Part shown: positions 7,418-15,867 of the stretch, piece after piece
Numbering within the stretch: the first letter of the stretch is position 1
How the letters are laid out: every line of letters starts with the position of its first letter
Origin: JANLSE01 sp038214135
GTDB taxonomy: Bacteria > Chloroflexota > Chloroflexia > Chloroflexales > Roseiflexaceae
Length of the DNA: 38,687 bases
Direction of reading: 5' to 3'
Assembly: GCA_038214135.1 (NCBI GenBank)
Contig: JBBQSD010000052.1
Coordinates: 1-38,687 of the forward strand
The notes under the pieces: model-generated
The model's input: the letters and a program-made list of their open reading frames with translations, nothing else
What the model was told of the DNA's origin: nothing
The model's database searches: none
Program-made: the position numbers and the translations under genes

Positions 7418-7993
7418 ATGATACTATTTGTCTTCTATGGCATCACAGCGCTTGTCTGTGGAGTGGCCGCCTTGTTTCGCAGCCCACGGCTGCCGCGTTA
7501 CTGGTTGTTGTTGATGGCTGCTGCATTGCCACAGATCGCACTGATTGGTGGAATTCAGGATCCATTGCTCACGATCTTCTCAGCTATCTGCCTTGCCACA
7601 TGGGGCCTGCTCAACCGAACCATTATTGGCCTGCCAATCGTTTCTATCGGGATGCTCATGAACATGCTGGCAATGGTTGCCCATGGTGGCCGGATGCCAA
7701 TCGATAGTGCGGTGCTTGCCGGACTCGGGCATACCGTCGAACCAGGTGCCATATTGCTTGGTTCAAAGGATGTGGTTGTCGATGGCTCATTGTTTCTGTG
7801 GTTATCGGATCATCTCGTGATTGGAACCGGTAAACTCGCGCTGATCGCAAGCCCTGGTGATGTCGTGTTACTGATTGGCCTCCTCTGCTGGATCGTATTC
7901 AGCCAGGCTGCCCAAAGGAATGATACATATGCTCAGCCAGTACACCATTCCCGTTCCAAAAATAGTGCGCCTGCCATTTCTGCCCGGCGCTAG
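7418..7993 (+). CDS. DUF5317 family membrane protein
   Basis: A 191-aa protein with about five hydrophobic segments. The block GMLMNMLAMVAHGGRMPID, followed by WLSDHLV and a final SPGDVVLLIGLLCWIVF segment, matches the DUF5317 pattern as I recall it. The start at 7418 has only a weak AAGAAG site. The stop at 7993 lies beyond the start of the next gene, so the tail (rich in Ser, Arg and Ala) overlaps it by 65 bp. The family is common in Gram-positive bacteria and Chloroflexota and has no established function. Its position between a peptide gene and a kinase gene suggests a role in sensing or export, which is inference. Confidence 0.75.
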   Translation: MILFVFYGITALVCGVAALFRSPRLPRYWLLLMAAALPQIALIGGIQDPLLTIFSAICLATWGLLNRTIIGLPIVSIGMLMNMLAMVAHGGRMPIDSAVLAGLGHTVEPGAILLGSKDVVVDGSLFLWLSDHLVIGTGKLALIASPGDVVLLIGLLCWIVFSQAAQRNDTYAQPVHHSRSKNSAPAISARR

Positions 7994-8222
7994 TACACGC
8001 CCATCGCTAACAAAACTGGCATTGCTGGCAGCGGCAAACCCGGCTGTTGCCGATAGCCTGCTGCGCGATCCAATCGACATGCTGGGTTCGTCGCATCCGC
8101 ACTATCCACTCACGCTCGATGCACACGACCATGCCACACTGGCGGCTATTCGGTTGCGCGCACACACGGTGAGCGAGTTTTTGCGTGAACTGGCCGATAT
8201 TGTTGATGGCATTCCTGCTTAG
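7929..8222 (+). CDS. 97-aa protein with RiPP-leader-like helical pattern
   Basis: AAAGGA lies nine bases before the ATG at 7929, which I take as the start; ATG 7920 would be too close to that site. The protein begins MLSQYTIPVPKIVRLPFLPG. It continues with a helical part (LALLAAANPAVADSLLRDP, residues 30-48), an LG turn, a His-rich stretch (SSHPHYPLTLDAHDH) and a final amphipathic helix. The pattern of a helix, then NPxxADxLLxDP, then a Gly turn resembles leader regions of Nif11-type and Franean1_4349-type RiPP precursors, but there is no Cys/Ser-rich core. I would not assign it to either. It overlaps the DUF5317 gene and precedes the kinase by 12 bp, so the four genes are likely co-translated. 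Confidence 0.65.
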   Translation: MLSQYTIPVPKIVRLPFLPGASTRPSLTKLALLAAANPAVADSLLRDPIDMLGSSHPHYPLTLDAHDHATLAAIRLRAHTVSEFLRELADIVDGIPA

Positions 8223-8234
8223 CTGGATAACACG

Positions 8235-9413
8235 ATGATTGGAAACGAGATTACAACCATCATGGCCATGCCGCTTGGCGATGTCACCGCATTTATGCGG
8301 CAAATTGCATCAGCTCCCGATCTTGAGCAGGCGCTCTCGGTGCTGAAGCAGCTGGCGATCCGCTGCCTTCCAAATGGAACCAGGGTTGATCTGCTTTTTG
8401 AAGAACACGATGGAGCCTATCGGCAGATCTTTTCGACGGCAGAGACCAGTGCGGCCAGCGCGCAAGAATGCTTGTTCACACATAATGCGTTGCTTGATAC
8501 AACCAACACAATGATCAACGCCGGGTATTCAGCCGTCATCACTGTGCCGCTCGAAAGCCCAAACAGGCGCTTGGGCTGGTTGATTGTTGCCCAGCAGGAT
8601 GGCATGTTTGAGCCAGAAAGTGCAGCCCTCGCCGATCAGATCGCGGCGCTGCTGACCCTGCGCCTGTATGCTGAAGGCGAGCAAGCTGAACGCAAGGCCG
8701 CCCAGGAACACATATCCGCATTGCAGCATCGGCTTTTGGGTACAGATGAGGTGCGCCTGCGCGCAACACTTGCCGCCGGAGCAGCACACGATATTGGCAA
8801 TCTATTGGCCTCTGTCATGGGCCATATTCAGCTCATGCAACAGTATGCTCCGAAATCGCTGCAATCCGATCTGCGAACCATTGAGCAAGCCGCCCGCGAT
8901 GGCCATCACCTCCTGCGCCGGGTACTCTCCAGCCGCCTGACAATCAGCGAAAGCCCGTCGATCCCCCGCTCGGGAATCCGCCAGGTGATCGCCGATGCGC
9001 TCAAGATCACCGAGCCATTCTGGGATGAACGCCAGGCCATTGCGATTGTGACGGATGTTCCCCTGCTTCCACCAGTGGCGGCTCACCCAACTGATCTGCG
9101 TGAAGTGCTGATCAATCTGATCATGAATGGTATCACCGCCATGGCCCAGGGTGGCACCCTAACGATTCGGGCGCAGTTGGTTGGTAGCGCCGTGGCAATT
9201 GAGGTTCACGATACTGGCGTCGGCATCGAACAATCCTTCCAGCAGGCGATCTTTCAGCCAGTTCTTTCGGCTCGCCATACGCAGCAGGGTGGCAGTGGCC
9301 TGGGGCTCAGCGTCAGCCGTGCGATTATCGAAGAATATGGTGGCACGCTGGATGTTTCGAGCACAATTGGCGCAGGGGCAACATTCACAATCATTCTGCC
9401 AACCGTACGCTAG
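8235..9413 (+). CDS. Soluble GAF-domain sensor histidine kinase
   Basis: This 392-aa protein has no transmembrane segment. Residues 15-150 resemble a GAF sensor domain. A helical linker leads to the phospho-acceptor motif AAGAAHDIGNLLASVMGHIQ with His185 (HDIGN in place of the usual HDLNN/HELRT). The ATPase domain follows: N-box LREVLINLIMNGITAM, G1 EVHDTGVGI, F-box IFQPVLS and G2 GGSGLGLSVSRAII. It should autophosphorylate and pass phosphate to a response regulator, but none lies beside it. It ends a tightly spaced cluster with a small peptide, DUF5317 and a leader-like protein. The start at 8235 is 12 bp after the previous stop; internal ATGs at 8262 and 8268 are alternatives. Confidence 0.88.
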   Translation: MIGNEITTIMAMPLGDVTAFMRQIASAPDLEQALSVLKQLAIRCLPNGTRVDLLFEEHDGAYRQIFSTAETSAASAQECLFTHNALLDTTNTMINAGYSAVITVPLESPNRRLGWLIVAQQDGMFEPESAALADQIAALLTLRLYAEGEQAERKAAQEHISALQHRLLGTDEVRLRATLAAGAAHDIGNLLASVMGHIQLMQQYAPKSLQSDLRTIEQAARDGHHLLRRVLSSRLTISESPSIPRSGIRQVIADALKITEPFWDERQAIAIVTDVPLLPPVAAHPTDLREVLINLIMNGITAMAQGGTLTIRAQLVGSAVAIEVHDTGVGIEQSFQQAIFQPVLSARHTQQGGSGLGLSVSRAIIEEYGGTLDVSSTIGAGATFTIILPTVR

Positions 9414-9445
9414 AATCCCAATAACAATCCCTCACACGGGGGTTT

Positions 9446-9502
9446 GGGGGTCATAGACCCCCGAATATTTCTGGTTCGGCGCAGCCGAACCGCACCAGAA
9501 AT
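9446..9502. terminator. Double hairpin between convergent genes
   Basis: GGGGGTC (9446-9452) and GACCCCC (9456-9462) form a tight stem with a 3-base loop. A second structure at 9467-9502 pairs ATTTCTGGT with ACCAGAAAT around GGTTCGGC/GCCGAACC. It lies between the kinase gene (plus) and the membrane-protein gene (minus) and could end transcription from both sides. Confidence 0.6.
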
Positions 9503-9504
9503 GA

Positions 9505-11511
9505 TTAATGCAAATAATCGGCAATCTGCCGCACCCAGGTATCGCCGCTAAACCATAACAGATACATCATTAGTGTGATCACCAGTACGCGGCTGGCCCT
9601 ACCACGCTGCGAAATATGCGCCAGCCCGATTCCAGCCGCAATGCACAAGGCCGGGTACAGAAAATGTGCCCAGCGCACTGGCTGATCACTTGCCAGCAGG
9701 GTGCCGAATGAGATCAGGGTGCCAAGTGCAGCAGCAGCCAGCAACAGGTTCAGCCGCCCACGCCGCACAACCAGGCTGCCAACCACAGCTGCCAGCACCA
9801 ACGGCAATCCCAGCGATCCCTGTGGACCAAGCCCAAGTTCAATATTTTGCAGCAGCTTCGGGCCGAATGGGTATCCAGGTGGGCAGATTTGCCCGACTGA
9901 GGCCAGCGTCTGGGCATTCGTGCGGTTATCAGCTGGGAGATGAGCGTAGGCACTGTAAAAAAACAGCAGCGCCACAATTCCAGCAACAACACAAGCGCTT
10001 CCAAACAACACCATCCGCGATTGCCGAATGGTTGTGAGCTGCAACACGCCCCAGGCCATAAGCAGGCACACTGCCGAGATCGCAACACCCGTATGGCTGA
10101 GTAGCAACCCCAGCACTATCAGCCCGCCAATCATGGCCCAGCGCCGAACCTTGTGAGTTGCCGGCCAGGCAGCCAGAAACAGCAGCAGCGGCGGTACCAG
10201 CACCTGCCCAAACAGATTGGCCATCTCACCAATGCTATATGAGCGCAGCAATGGCAGTGGCAGCATATACAATAGCACACCGAACAGGGCTGCCCGCTGC
10301 CCAACGCCAGAGCGACGGAGCAACAGCCAGATCAGCGCTGCTCCGGTTGATTCGAAACAGGCAATACTGCCCTGCACAAGATATGGCGCGAGGTTGCCGC
10401 TCGCAAATTCCAGCAGCAATTGCAATGGTGCCAGAACGACATACTGCGCTGGCGGGTAGGGTGCCAACCCAGCGCCAGCATCACACGGCAACCCTGCTGT
10501 CAGAAATAGATCGCCACGCAGCACCCGCAGCAGATTATTGACATTGAACTGCAGATCGCTAAATCGCGCATATGGGTGCGTGATACCGGCCATGCGTGCT
10601 GCAAACCCGGCCAGCACTGCCCCAACAGCAGCACCGCGTTCGCCAGGTGTAGCGATGATGCCCAACCAGTGTGCCACTATCGCAAGTAACCAATTCCCTA
10701 GCCAGGCCAACAGCAGGCAGGATGCCGCAATGATCGCCAACCCCGGCGTCGCAATGGTCAACCCCAGCCGATCCATAACCAGCAGCAGTGCGGCAACACA
10801 CCCAAGGCCCAGTACAAGCCCAGCCGCCGCGCGCGCGCGCCACCCAATGCGGCGGGCACACCCATAGATCAATGCGGCGATCAAGCTCTGGAGTGCCAAC
10901 TGGCCTGGCGCAGGCGCGCCATTCGCAATTGGAGCGGCAGCGAACCGGTAGATCACAACGCCGAGGGAGCGTGGATCGTTCGGGGCGGTAAATGGCTGCG
11001 ATTGCAACCCAAGGTTCAGATCGCCATTTGTGGCTTCGCCAAGCAACAGATAGCGCCGCACACCAGCAGCAACCCGGATCGATTGCTGGCGTGATGAACC
11101 AATGACGATGTGAGATGTGGTTGGTGTGCCATCTGGCCGACCGCTGCCCGCAGTCAGGGTTATCAGCCATTGCCCGCCGCCAACACCAGGGAGCCGAATA
11201 TTAGCACTATCCTCTGCCCAGCGATAGGGTGGTTCTGGCAATGCCCACCAATCGCTATTCGGGCGATCTGGTTCTGGCGCATTGAATCCATTCAGGAATG
11301 GGCTATCATACCAGCGCAGATGGCTGCGTTTATCGCCACCGATATGCAGGCTGTAGGCCGGAGTAAACTGGTAGGCCAGCATTGCTAGAAGCAACCCAGC
11401 CAAAAGCGCCGCCCACAGCCACATATCACGCAGCCAGCCGCCAATCAGGCGCAGCTCATGCCATAGCCATACGAACGCCGCATGGAGATCGTTTACAATC
11501 GTCGCAAACAC
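9505..11511 (-). CDS. Large polytopic membrane protein, possible GT-C type
   Basis: A 668-aa protein with one hydrophobic segment near 31-48, then an extracytoplasmic soluble domain of about 150 residues (50-200) rich in beta-type sequence. About twelve further membrane segments follow. Motif-like stretches in loops include GITHPYARFSDLQFNVNNLL and GLPCDAGAGLAPYPPAQYVV, the latter similar to loops of bacterial 6-pyruvoyl-tetrahydropterin-synthase-related or YfhO-type membrane proteins. I cannot identify catalytic residues with certainty. A surface polysaccharide or lipid-glycan role is the likeliest class by architecture. It is divergent from the GNAT gene across 35 bp, so promoters must overlap one gene or the other. 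Confidence 0.65.
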   Translation of the reverse strand: MFATIVNDLHAAFVWLWHELRLIGGWLRDMWLWAALLAGLLLAMLAYQFTPAYSLHIGGDKRSHLRWYDSPFLNGFNAPEPDRPNSDWWALPEPPYRWAEDSANIRLPGVGGGQWLITLTAGSGRPDGTPTTSHIVIGSSRQQSIRVAAGVRRYLLLGEATNGDLNLGLQSQPFTAPNDPRSLGVVIYRFAAAPIANGAPAPGQLALQSLIAALIYGCARRIGWRARAAAGLVLGLGCVAALLLVMDRLGLTIATPGLAIIAASCLLLAWLGNWLLAIVAHWLGIIATPGERGAAVGAVLAGFAARMAGITHPYARFSDLQFNVNNLLRVLRGDLFLTAGLPCDAGAGLAPYPPAQYVVLAPLQLLLEFASGNLAPYLVQGSIACFESTGAALIWLLLRRSGVGQRAALFGVLLYMLPLPLLRSYSIGEMANLFGQVLVPPLLLFLAAWPATHKVRRWAMIGGLIVLGLLLSHTGVAISAVCLLMAWGVLQLTTIRQSRMVLFGSACVVAGIVALLFFYSAYAHLPADNRTNAQTLASVGQICPPGYPFGPKLLQNIELGLGPQGSLGLPLVLAAVVGSLVVRRGRLNLLLAAAALGTLISFGTLLASDQPVRWAHFLYPALCIAAGIGLAHISQRGRASRVLVITLMMYLLWFSGDTWVRQIADYLH

Positions 11512-11546
11512 GCAGCCATTCTACCGCAGATCCACGAGGAGACCCA

Positions 11547-12326
11547 ATGCGAACGATCTGTCTACACGACCGTGCAACTATTGCCGATGTTCTGCGCCAG
11601 AATGCCGCCATGCGCCTGTATGAACTTGGCGATCTCGATGATTTCTTCTGGCCATCCACAACCTGGTATGCGCTGGCCGATGATGTGCAGATCTATGAAC
11701 TGGCCCTGGCCTATAATGCCGGCGATTTGCTGATTCTTCTGGCTCACCCAACCACCAGCACCGTCAACATGCGAATGCTGCTCGAATCGATCCGCCACCT
11801 GCTGCCGCGCCGGTTTTACAGCCATCTTGGCCCGGATCTGGCCGATGTGCTACAGGGGTATTCCGCCAGTTCACACGGCCTGCACGACAAAATGGCCCTC
11901 ATCAATGATTCGCAATTGGATCAATTCGATACATCGGCAGTCGTGCAGTTGCGACCAGGCGATCAGGCCGAGGTGCAGGAATTCTATCGCACCAGCTATC
12001 CTGGGAATTGGTTTGATCCACGTATGCTGGAAACCGGCCAGTACTATGGCTATCGTGAGCAGGGGCAATTGCTCAGCGCAGCCGGGGTGCATGTCTATTC
12101 CGCAAGCCAGCGCGTTGCCGCCCTGGGCAATATCACCACCCATCCCGCAGCGCGCGGGCGTGGCCTGGCAACAATCGTAACCGCCAGATTATGCAAGGAA
12201 CTATGTGCAACTGTCGATCAGATCGGGCTGAACGTTCGTTCCGACAACCAAGCCGCGATCAATTGCTATCGCCGATTGGGTTTCGAACGAATCGGAGCAT
12301 ACGAGGAGTTTATGTTCGAATCGTGA
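11547..12326 (+). CDS. GNAT family N-acetyltransferase
   Basis: The start at 11547 has GAGGAG six bases upstream; the open frame extends further 5' but overlaps the divergent gene. The product has 259 aa. The N-terminal 120 residues form a GNAT-like half (LYELGDLDDFFWP). The C-terminal half carries the acetyl-CoA signature NITTHPAARGRGLATIVTAR (motif A, R-x-x-G-x-G/A) and ends with NQAAINCYRRLGFERIGAYE, the usual beta-alpha end of GNAT enzymes. It should transfer an acyl group from acyl-CoA to an amine, but the acceptor is unknown. The double-GNAT-like length resembles YitI-type or FR47-like members. No operon partner is visible. Confidence 0.85.
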   Translation: MRTICLHDRATIADVLRQNAAMRLYELGDLDDFFWPSTTWYALADDVQIYELALAYNAGDLLILLAHPTTSTVNMRMLLESIRHLLPRRFYSHLGPDLADVLQGYSASSHGLHDKMALINDSQLDQFDTSAVVQLRPGDQAEVQEFYRTSYPGNWFDPRMLETGQYYGYREQGQLLSAAGVHVYSASQRVAALGNITTHPAARGRGLATIVTARLCKELCATVDQIGLNVRSDNQAAINCYRRLGFERIGAYEEFMFES

Positions 12327-12340
12327 CCGACTGTGACAGG

Positions 12341-12384
12341 GTGATTGGGTGACACGGTGAGGAAGTGATTGGGTGACAAGGTGA
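12341..12384. repeat. Direct repeat of 20 bp downstream of the GNAT gene
   Basis: GTGATTGGGTGACACGGTGA at 12341-12360 is repeated with one change at 12365-12384. The same GTGACA/GGTGA core forms the palindrome at 22165-22189. Confidence 0.6.
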
Positions 12385-12448
12385 ATATGTTAGATCGAAG
12401 TTGTACCGTTTCTCATCAGCACTGTCATCTCATCACCATGGCACCGCG

Positions 12449-12949
12449 TCAGAGTTGTACAGCCTGTAGATATGGCAGCACGCTCCGCACAACCCCCAGC
12501 ACAACATCCTGATACAGATAGAAACCCGGCTCTAGTGGTGGGAGTTGCTCATCTGTGGCAGGAAGTGCTGATAGTGTCGGAAACAGTTCCGTGAGTGGCG
12601 CGCCATCAAGCGCAGATCGTAGGCTCTGAAGTGCGCCTGCAATCCGATTAAGTGCCTGTGCATCCAGGGTGGTTGGCACAATCGGCGGCTCGGCACCATC
12701 AAGCATAAAGTCTTCCCATTCCAAGAGATCGAATAGAAACTGCCCACCTTTATAGAGTGGTAGGGGTGCCAGTGCTGCCAGGAGAGCCTCAGCGCGGGCC
12801 GTGCCCTGCTGGCGGAACGCCACGCCGCGCCGTGCAAGCGTGCAGAGTACAGCCCGCAACCAATCATTGCCATGTGTGACGAGCCCCAGCAACACGAGAT
12901 CCTCGGGCGTCAGCGCCGCCAATCCATTGCTCTCCTTCGGTTGACTCAT
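12449..12949 (-). CDS. Uncharacterised 166-aa protein
   Basis: I chose the ATG at 12949, preceded by AGAGGA six bases upstream; an earlier ATG at 13006 would add 19 residues of poor quality. The protein is soluble and mostly helical, with LTPEDLVLLGLVTHGNDWLR near the start and an acidic segment FDLLEWEDFMLDGAEPP in the middle. It ends LEPGFYLYQDVVLGVVRSV. No family or catalytic motif is recognised. It lies 79 bp downstream of the isoprenyl diphosphate synthase gene on the same strand and may be the last gene of that operon. Confidence 0.6.
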   Translation of the reverse strand: MSQPKESNGLAALTPEDLVLLGLVTHGNDWLRAVLCTLARRGVAFRQQGTARAEALLAALAPLPLYKGGQFLFDLLEWEDFMLDGAEPPIVPTTLDAQALNRIAGALQSLRSALDGAPLTELFPTLSALPATDEQLPPLEPGFYLYQDVVLGVVRSVLPYLQAVQL

Positions 12950-13028
12950 TGTATTCCTCTGCGTATTGCATAATGCGTCGTATGCATGTCGCGATCCAGC
13001 AGACACTACACGCTATTCGGCACTTGCC

Positions 13029-14681
13029 CTATAACGGTCTCGTCGTCACATAGTTGGCGATCTGGCGTAGCACTGCCTTCGCCTCATTCTCGGGGATATC
13101 GGCCAGATCTATCTCGAAACGCGCCACACCTGCATGGGCTAGCCGATCTGCTAGTTGAATGGCATACTCAATCGAGCCATACTGTTTCATTGCCGCCAGT
13201 ACCTCTTCGGCATTCGCCTGCGTTTTTGCAGATCGCGGGCGCTTGATGATCTCATACAAATGTTCTCTTGCGGCACCATCTACTGTGCGAAACAGATGGA
13301 TCAGCATGATCGTACGCTTGCCCTCAAGCAAATCGCCGAGTGGCTCCTTACCATACAGAGCTTCCTCGCCGATCAAGTTGAGTACATCATCCTGGATCTG
13401 GAATGCAATTCCAATCAGCCGGAAGACCTCATTGAAGCGATCAAGCCGCAGTGGATCAGTCTCGCCAGCGCAGATCGCGCCCATGCGGCATGGGCTGATG
13501 CAAGTATACCAGCCAGTCTTCTTTGTGCTCATCTCGAAGTAATCCTCATCGAGTTCTGGCACAATCTGATCGCGAATCCAGCCAAGTTCGATCGCCTGAC
13601 CTTCAAGCGTTTCACGACACATGTGGACAACATCGTGGATGAGGCCGAGCGTACGTGCCAGACCAAGTGTGGGCAAGTTGGCCAACACCGCATCAATCGC
13701 CAGAAGGTTCATGGCATCGCCGGTATTGACAGCCAGACCAATGCCATGCGCCTCATGGAGTGTCTGGAGGCCACGCCGATGGGTGGACTCATCCGAGATA
13801 TCATCGTGAACCAGAAAGCCATTGTGGAACAACTCGATTGCAGCAGCACTGCGGATGGAATCCTCGGCACGCCCACCAAGCGCACAGCAGGTCGCGATGG
13901 TCAGGGTTGGCCGCAACCCCTTGCCCTCGCGCGCCGGATAATCGCGAATGAGATCATACAGCCGTGCGCGTGGTTCGCGATCAGGAATCATGTGCTCGAT
14001 CTCCTGGCGTACCCGGCGCTTACAGGCAAGCAGGGTCTCCATCAGATCCGCATCGATCACATCGGCCAGATTCCACCAGGGATCGCTGTTCTGGCCATCC
14101 CAGATCAGCCGATCCTGGATCTGAACCGTCGCGCCAATCGTTGGTAGTGCAGAAGATTCCTGCTGTACTGGCGTGCGCTGATCAAGGTAATCCAGCGCGC
14201 TCCAGCCAGTATGGCGGGTTTGTTGTAGCGCTGGTATAGTTGTGGTGGCTGGCTGCGCCACAGATGGCAGTTTGCCCCAACGCTCGGGGTTGGCTGCACG
14301 GTATGTGCGCCACAAATCCTGCACTGCTCTCAGCCCGGCAGCGCGCTGTGCAAGCAGTTGGAATGTGCGCCAGACAGCCAGTACCTGATCTCGTTCACCA
14401 CGGACATCCAGGCTGCGCTCCCACACCTGATCGACCGGGCGGCGTTGGAGGTCAAACAGCAGGTTCATGGCCCGTTCATCGAAGTAACACTCAACTGTTG
14501 CATCTGCTGCTGGTTGTGCAACTGCCAGTAGGCGGCTGTGTTGGGCACGTAGTGTTGCATGGCTCTGATCACCAAAGTGCAGCGTGATCACAACTACACC
14601 AAGCTGGTGTGCGGCGGCAGCCACAATCGCTGGCGTGCGACGTGCCAGCGCATCAATCGTCTGAACCAATAGGTCGGACAT
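13029..14681 (-). CDS. Isoprenyl diphosphate synthase fused to an SCP2-like N-terminal domain
   Basis: The protein has 550 aa, about 220 longer than usual family members. The extra N-terminal 200 residues look SCP2-like (LHFGDQSHATLRAQ, YFDERAMNLLFDLQ, RSLDVRGERDQVLAVW), a fold that binds lipids. The synthase half has the first Asp-rich motif as LVHDDISDES (DDxxD, about 293-297), the EGKGLRP substrate loop, and the second motif as FQIQDDVLNLIGE (DDxxN, about 431), then DLLEGKRT. DDxxN in place of DDxxD occurs in GGPP-synthase-type enzymes. It should condense IPP with allylic diphosphates. I chose the start at 14681, five bases after the upstream gene's stop; an ATG at 14720 would overlap that gene. 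The CrtC-like neighbour suggests carotenoid or related terpenoid chemistry. Confidence 0.88.
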   Translation of the reverse strand: MSDLLVQTIDALARRTPAIVAAAAHQLGVVVITLHFGDQSHATLRAQHSRLLAVAQPAADATVECYFDERAMNLLFDLQRRPVDQVWERSLDVRGERDQVLAVWRTFQLLAQRAAGLRAVQDLWRTYRAANPERWGKLPSVAQPATTTIPALQQTRHTGWSALDYLDQRTPVQQESSALPTIGATVQIQDRLIWDGQNSDPWWNLADVIDADLMETLLACKRRVRQEIEHMIPDREPRARLYDLIRDYPAREGKGLRPTLTIATCCALGGRAEDSIRSAAAIELFHNGFLVHDDISDESTHRRGLQTLHEAHGIGLAVNTGDAMNLLAIDAVLANLPTLGLARTLGLIHDVVHMCRETLEGQAIELGWIRDQIVPELDEDYFEMSTKKTGWYTCISPCRMGAICAGETDPLRLDRFNEVFRLIGIAFQIQDDVLNLIGEEALYGKEPLGDLLEGKRTIMLIHLFRTVDGAAREHLYEIIKRPRSAKTQANAEEVLAAMKQYGSIEYAIQLADRLAHAGVARFEIDLADIPENEAKAVLRQIANYVTTRPL

Positions 14682-14685
14682 GTGC

Positions 14686-15729
14686 TCAATCGGCACGTGC
14701 GCCTCCGGCAAACTCAACAATCCCGTAGAATGAGAACGCGAATGAATCTGAGCCGCAGCGTCCTTCGATCTTGCAGGGGCCGATCACCTCATGCACCGAG
14801 TATGGCGCGATTCCGGTCTCATTTGGGATCACAATCCGGGCGGCAGTCTCGCACTCAAAATCAAGTAACACCCAATCGTCACCAGATCGAGCACTGATCA
14901 CCAGCCGCTGAGGGATCGGTGCCATTGGCGCTACCCCGAACAGACGCGCCAGTTCCGGCACCTGCGTTATTTTGTCGCGGTCGAGTAGCCCGCGTACCGC
15001 AACCTCAACACAGCGGCGCGGGAAGTGGCGTCGCATGCGCCCATGTCGCCAGAGCATCACCGAACCAGTTGTCGCATCGGCTGGGTGCGGCGGCTGGATC
15101 AGGGTAAACACCAGTGCAGTTGGTGGCGGATCATCTCCGTGCGCTGTTGGATCATTGGCGAACCCAAACACCCAGCCACCCATCTCCGGCCAGCCCCACA
15201 GCCCACGCACCCGCTCGTGATAGCCAACCGACTCGACCTGTTCGATCAGCTGATCATCAAAACCCCAATCGCCACGTGCGATCACTCCTGGCTCAGATTG
15301 CCAACGCAGATGCTGGTTGCCTGCGAAGGGAGCCGCCTGGCTGGTGCATGGTCGGCTGGTGCGCAGCATCTGGTAGCGCACAAACGGGCTATCACTGGCT
15401 GCACGTAGCGTAAATGGCTGTGGTGCAGCAAATGCATTCGGTAGCCGAAACGCCGACCATGGCTGTTCATCGGCTTGAGCATTGAACTGGCTGGCCCGCC
15501 ACCCAAGGCCGCGCTGGTGCAACAACAAAATATGCATGCGGCGCGTCGCCTCAGTCGGAGCTGTTGGATCTGGCCCAAGCCACGAGAGGTTTGCGACCAT
15601 CCCAAGTGAGCCATCCCGCGACAGGAAGGCGTAATGCAGCCAGCGCCGCTCCAGAGGGTGCGTAGGAAGCGCTGAAGGGAACGGATCGAGTGGCCCAAGA
15701 CGGATTAGGTCGCTACTCGTACCTGGCAT
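14686..15729 (-). CDS. Lipocalin-like CrtC/AttH family protein
   Basis: The start at 15729 has AAGGGG eight bases upstream, giving 347 aa. The protein has the two-lobed beta-rich layout of AttH and carotenoid 1,2-hydratase (CrtC). The central block VGYHERVRGLWGWPEMGGWV corresponds to the GYHDHNWG-type motif of that family, with ER replacing DH. The C-terminal EVIGPCKIEGR and YGIVEFAGG match the end of the second lobe. CrtC adds water to the 1,2 double bond of acyclic carotenoids; whether that activity is kept here is uncertain because of the altered motif. The gene lies directly upstream of the prenyl synthase, so an isoprenoid substrate is likely. It is transcribed from a promoter overlapping that of the divergent five-gene operon. 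Confidence 0.7.
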   Translation of the reverse strand: MPGTSSDLIRLGPLDPFPSALPTHPLERRWLHYAFLSRDGSLGMVANLSWLGPDPTAPTEATRRMHILLLHQRGLGWRASQFNAQADEQPWSAFRLPNAFAAPQPFTLRAASDSPFVRYQMLRTSRPCTSQAAPFAGNQHLRWQSEPGVIARGDWGFDDQLIEQVESVGYHERVRGLWGWPEMGGWVFGFANDPTAHGDDPPPTALVFTLIQPPHPADATTGSVMLWRHGRMRRHFPRRCVEVAVRGLLDRDKITQVPELARLFGVAPMAPIPQRLVISARSGDDWVLLDFECETAARIVIPNETGIAPYSVHEVIGPCKIEGRCGSDSFAFSFYGIVEFAGGARAD

Positions 15730-15741
15730 CGTACCGACCCC

Positions 15742-15771
15742 TTGCAAAAACAGGTGACGCCATCATATAAT
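15742..15771 (+). promoter_or_regulatory. Sigma-70-type promoter for the five-gene operon
   Basis: TTGCAA (15742-15747) and a perfect TATAAT (15766-15771) are separated by 18 bases. Transcription would start near 15778 and give a leader of about 90 nt. The -35 overlaps the ribosome binding site region of the divergent CrtC-like gene. Confidence 0.6.
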
Positions 15772-15790
15772 AGTAATAGATATCTGTCCA
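15762..15790 (-). promoter_or_regulatory. Sigma-70-type promoter for the CrtC-like/isoprenoid operon
   Basis: On the minus strand TGGACA (15790-15785) and TATGAT (15767-15762) are separated by 17 bases. The start would lie near 15755, giving a leader of about 26 nt. Its -10 shares two bases with the -10 of the plus-strand promoter, so the two cannot be occupied at once. Confidence 0.6.
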
Positions 15791-15867
15791 TGATAATAGT
15801 GCCATTATTGCTCTCTGTGTGGATATTGTACTCTGTATTACCACAATAGTGACAGGAGGAGGGCCAC

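Noticed and set aside
11382..11546. 5' extension of the GNAT gene
   Set aside because: It overlaps the divergent membrane-protein start, and the ATG at 11547 has the good ribosome binding site.
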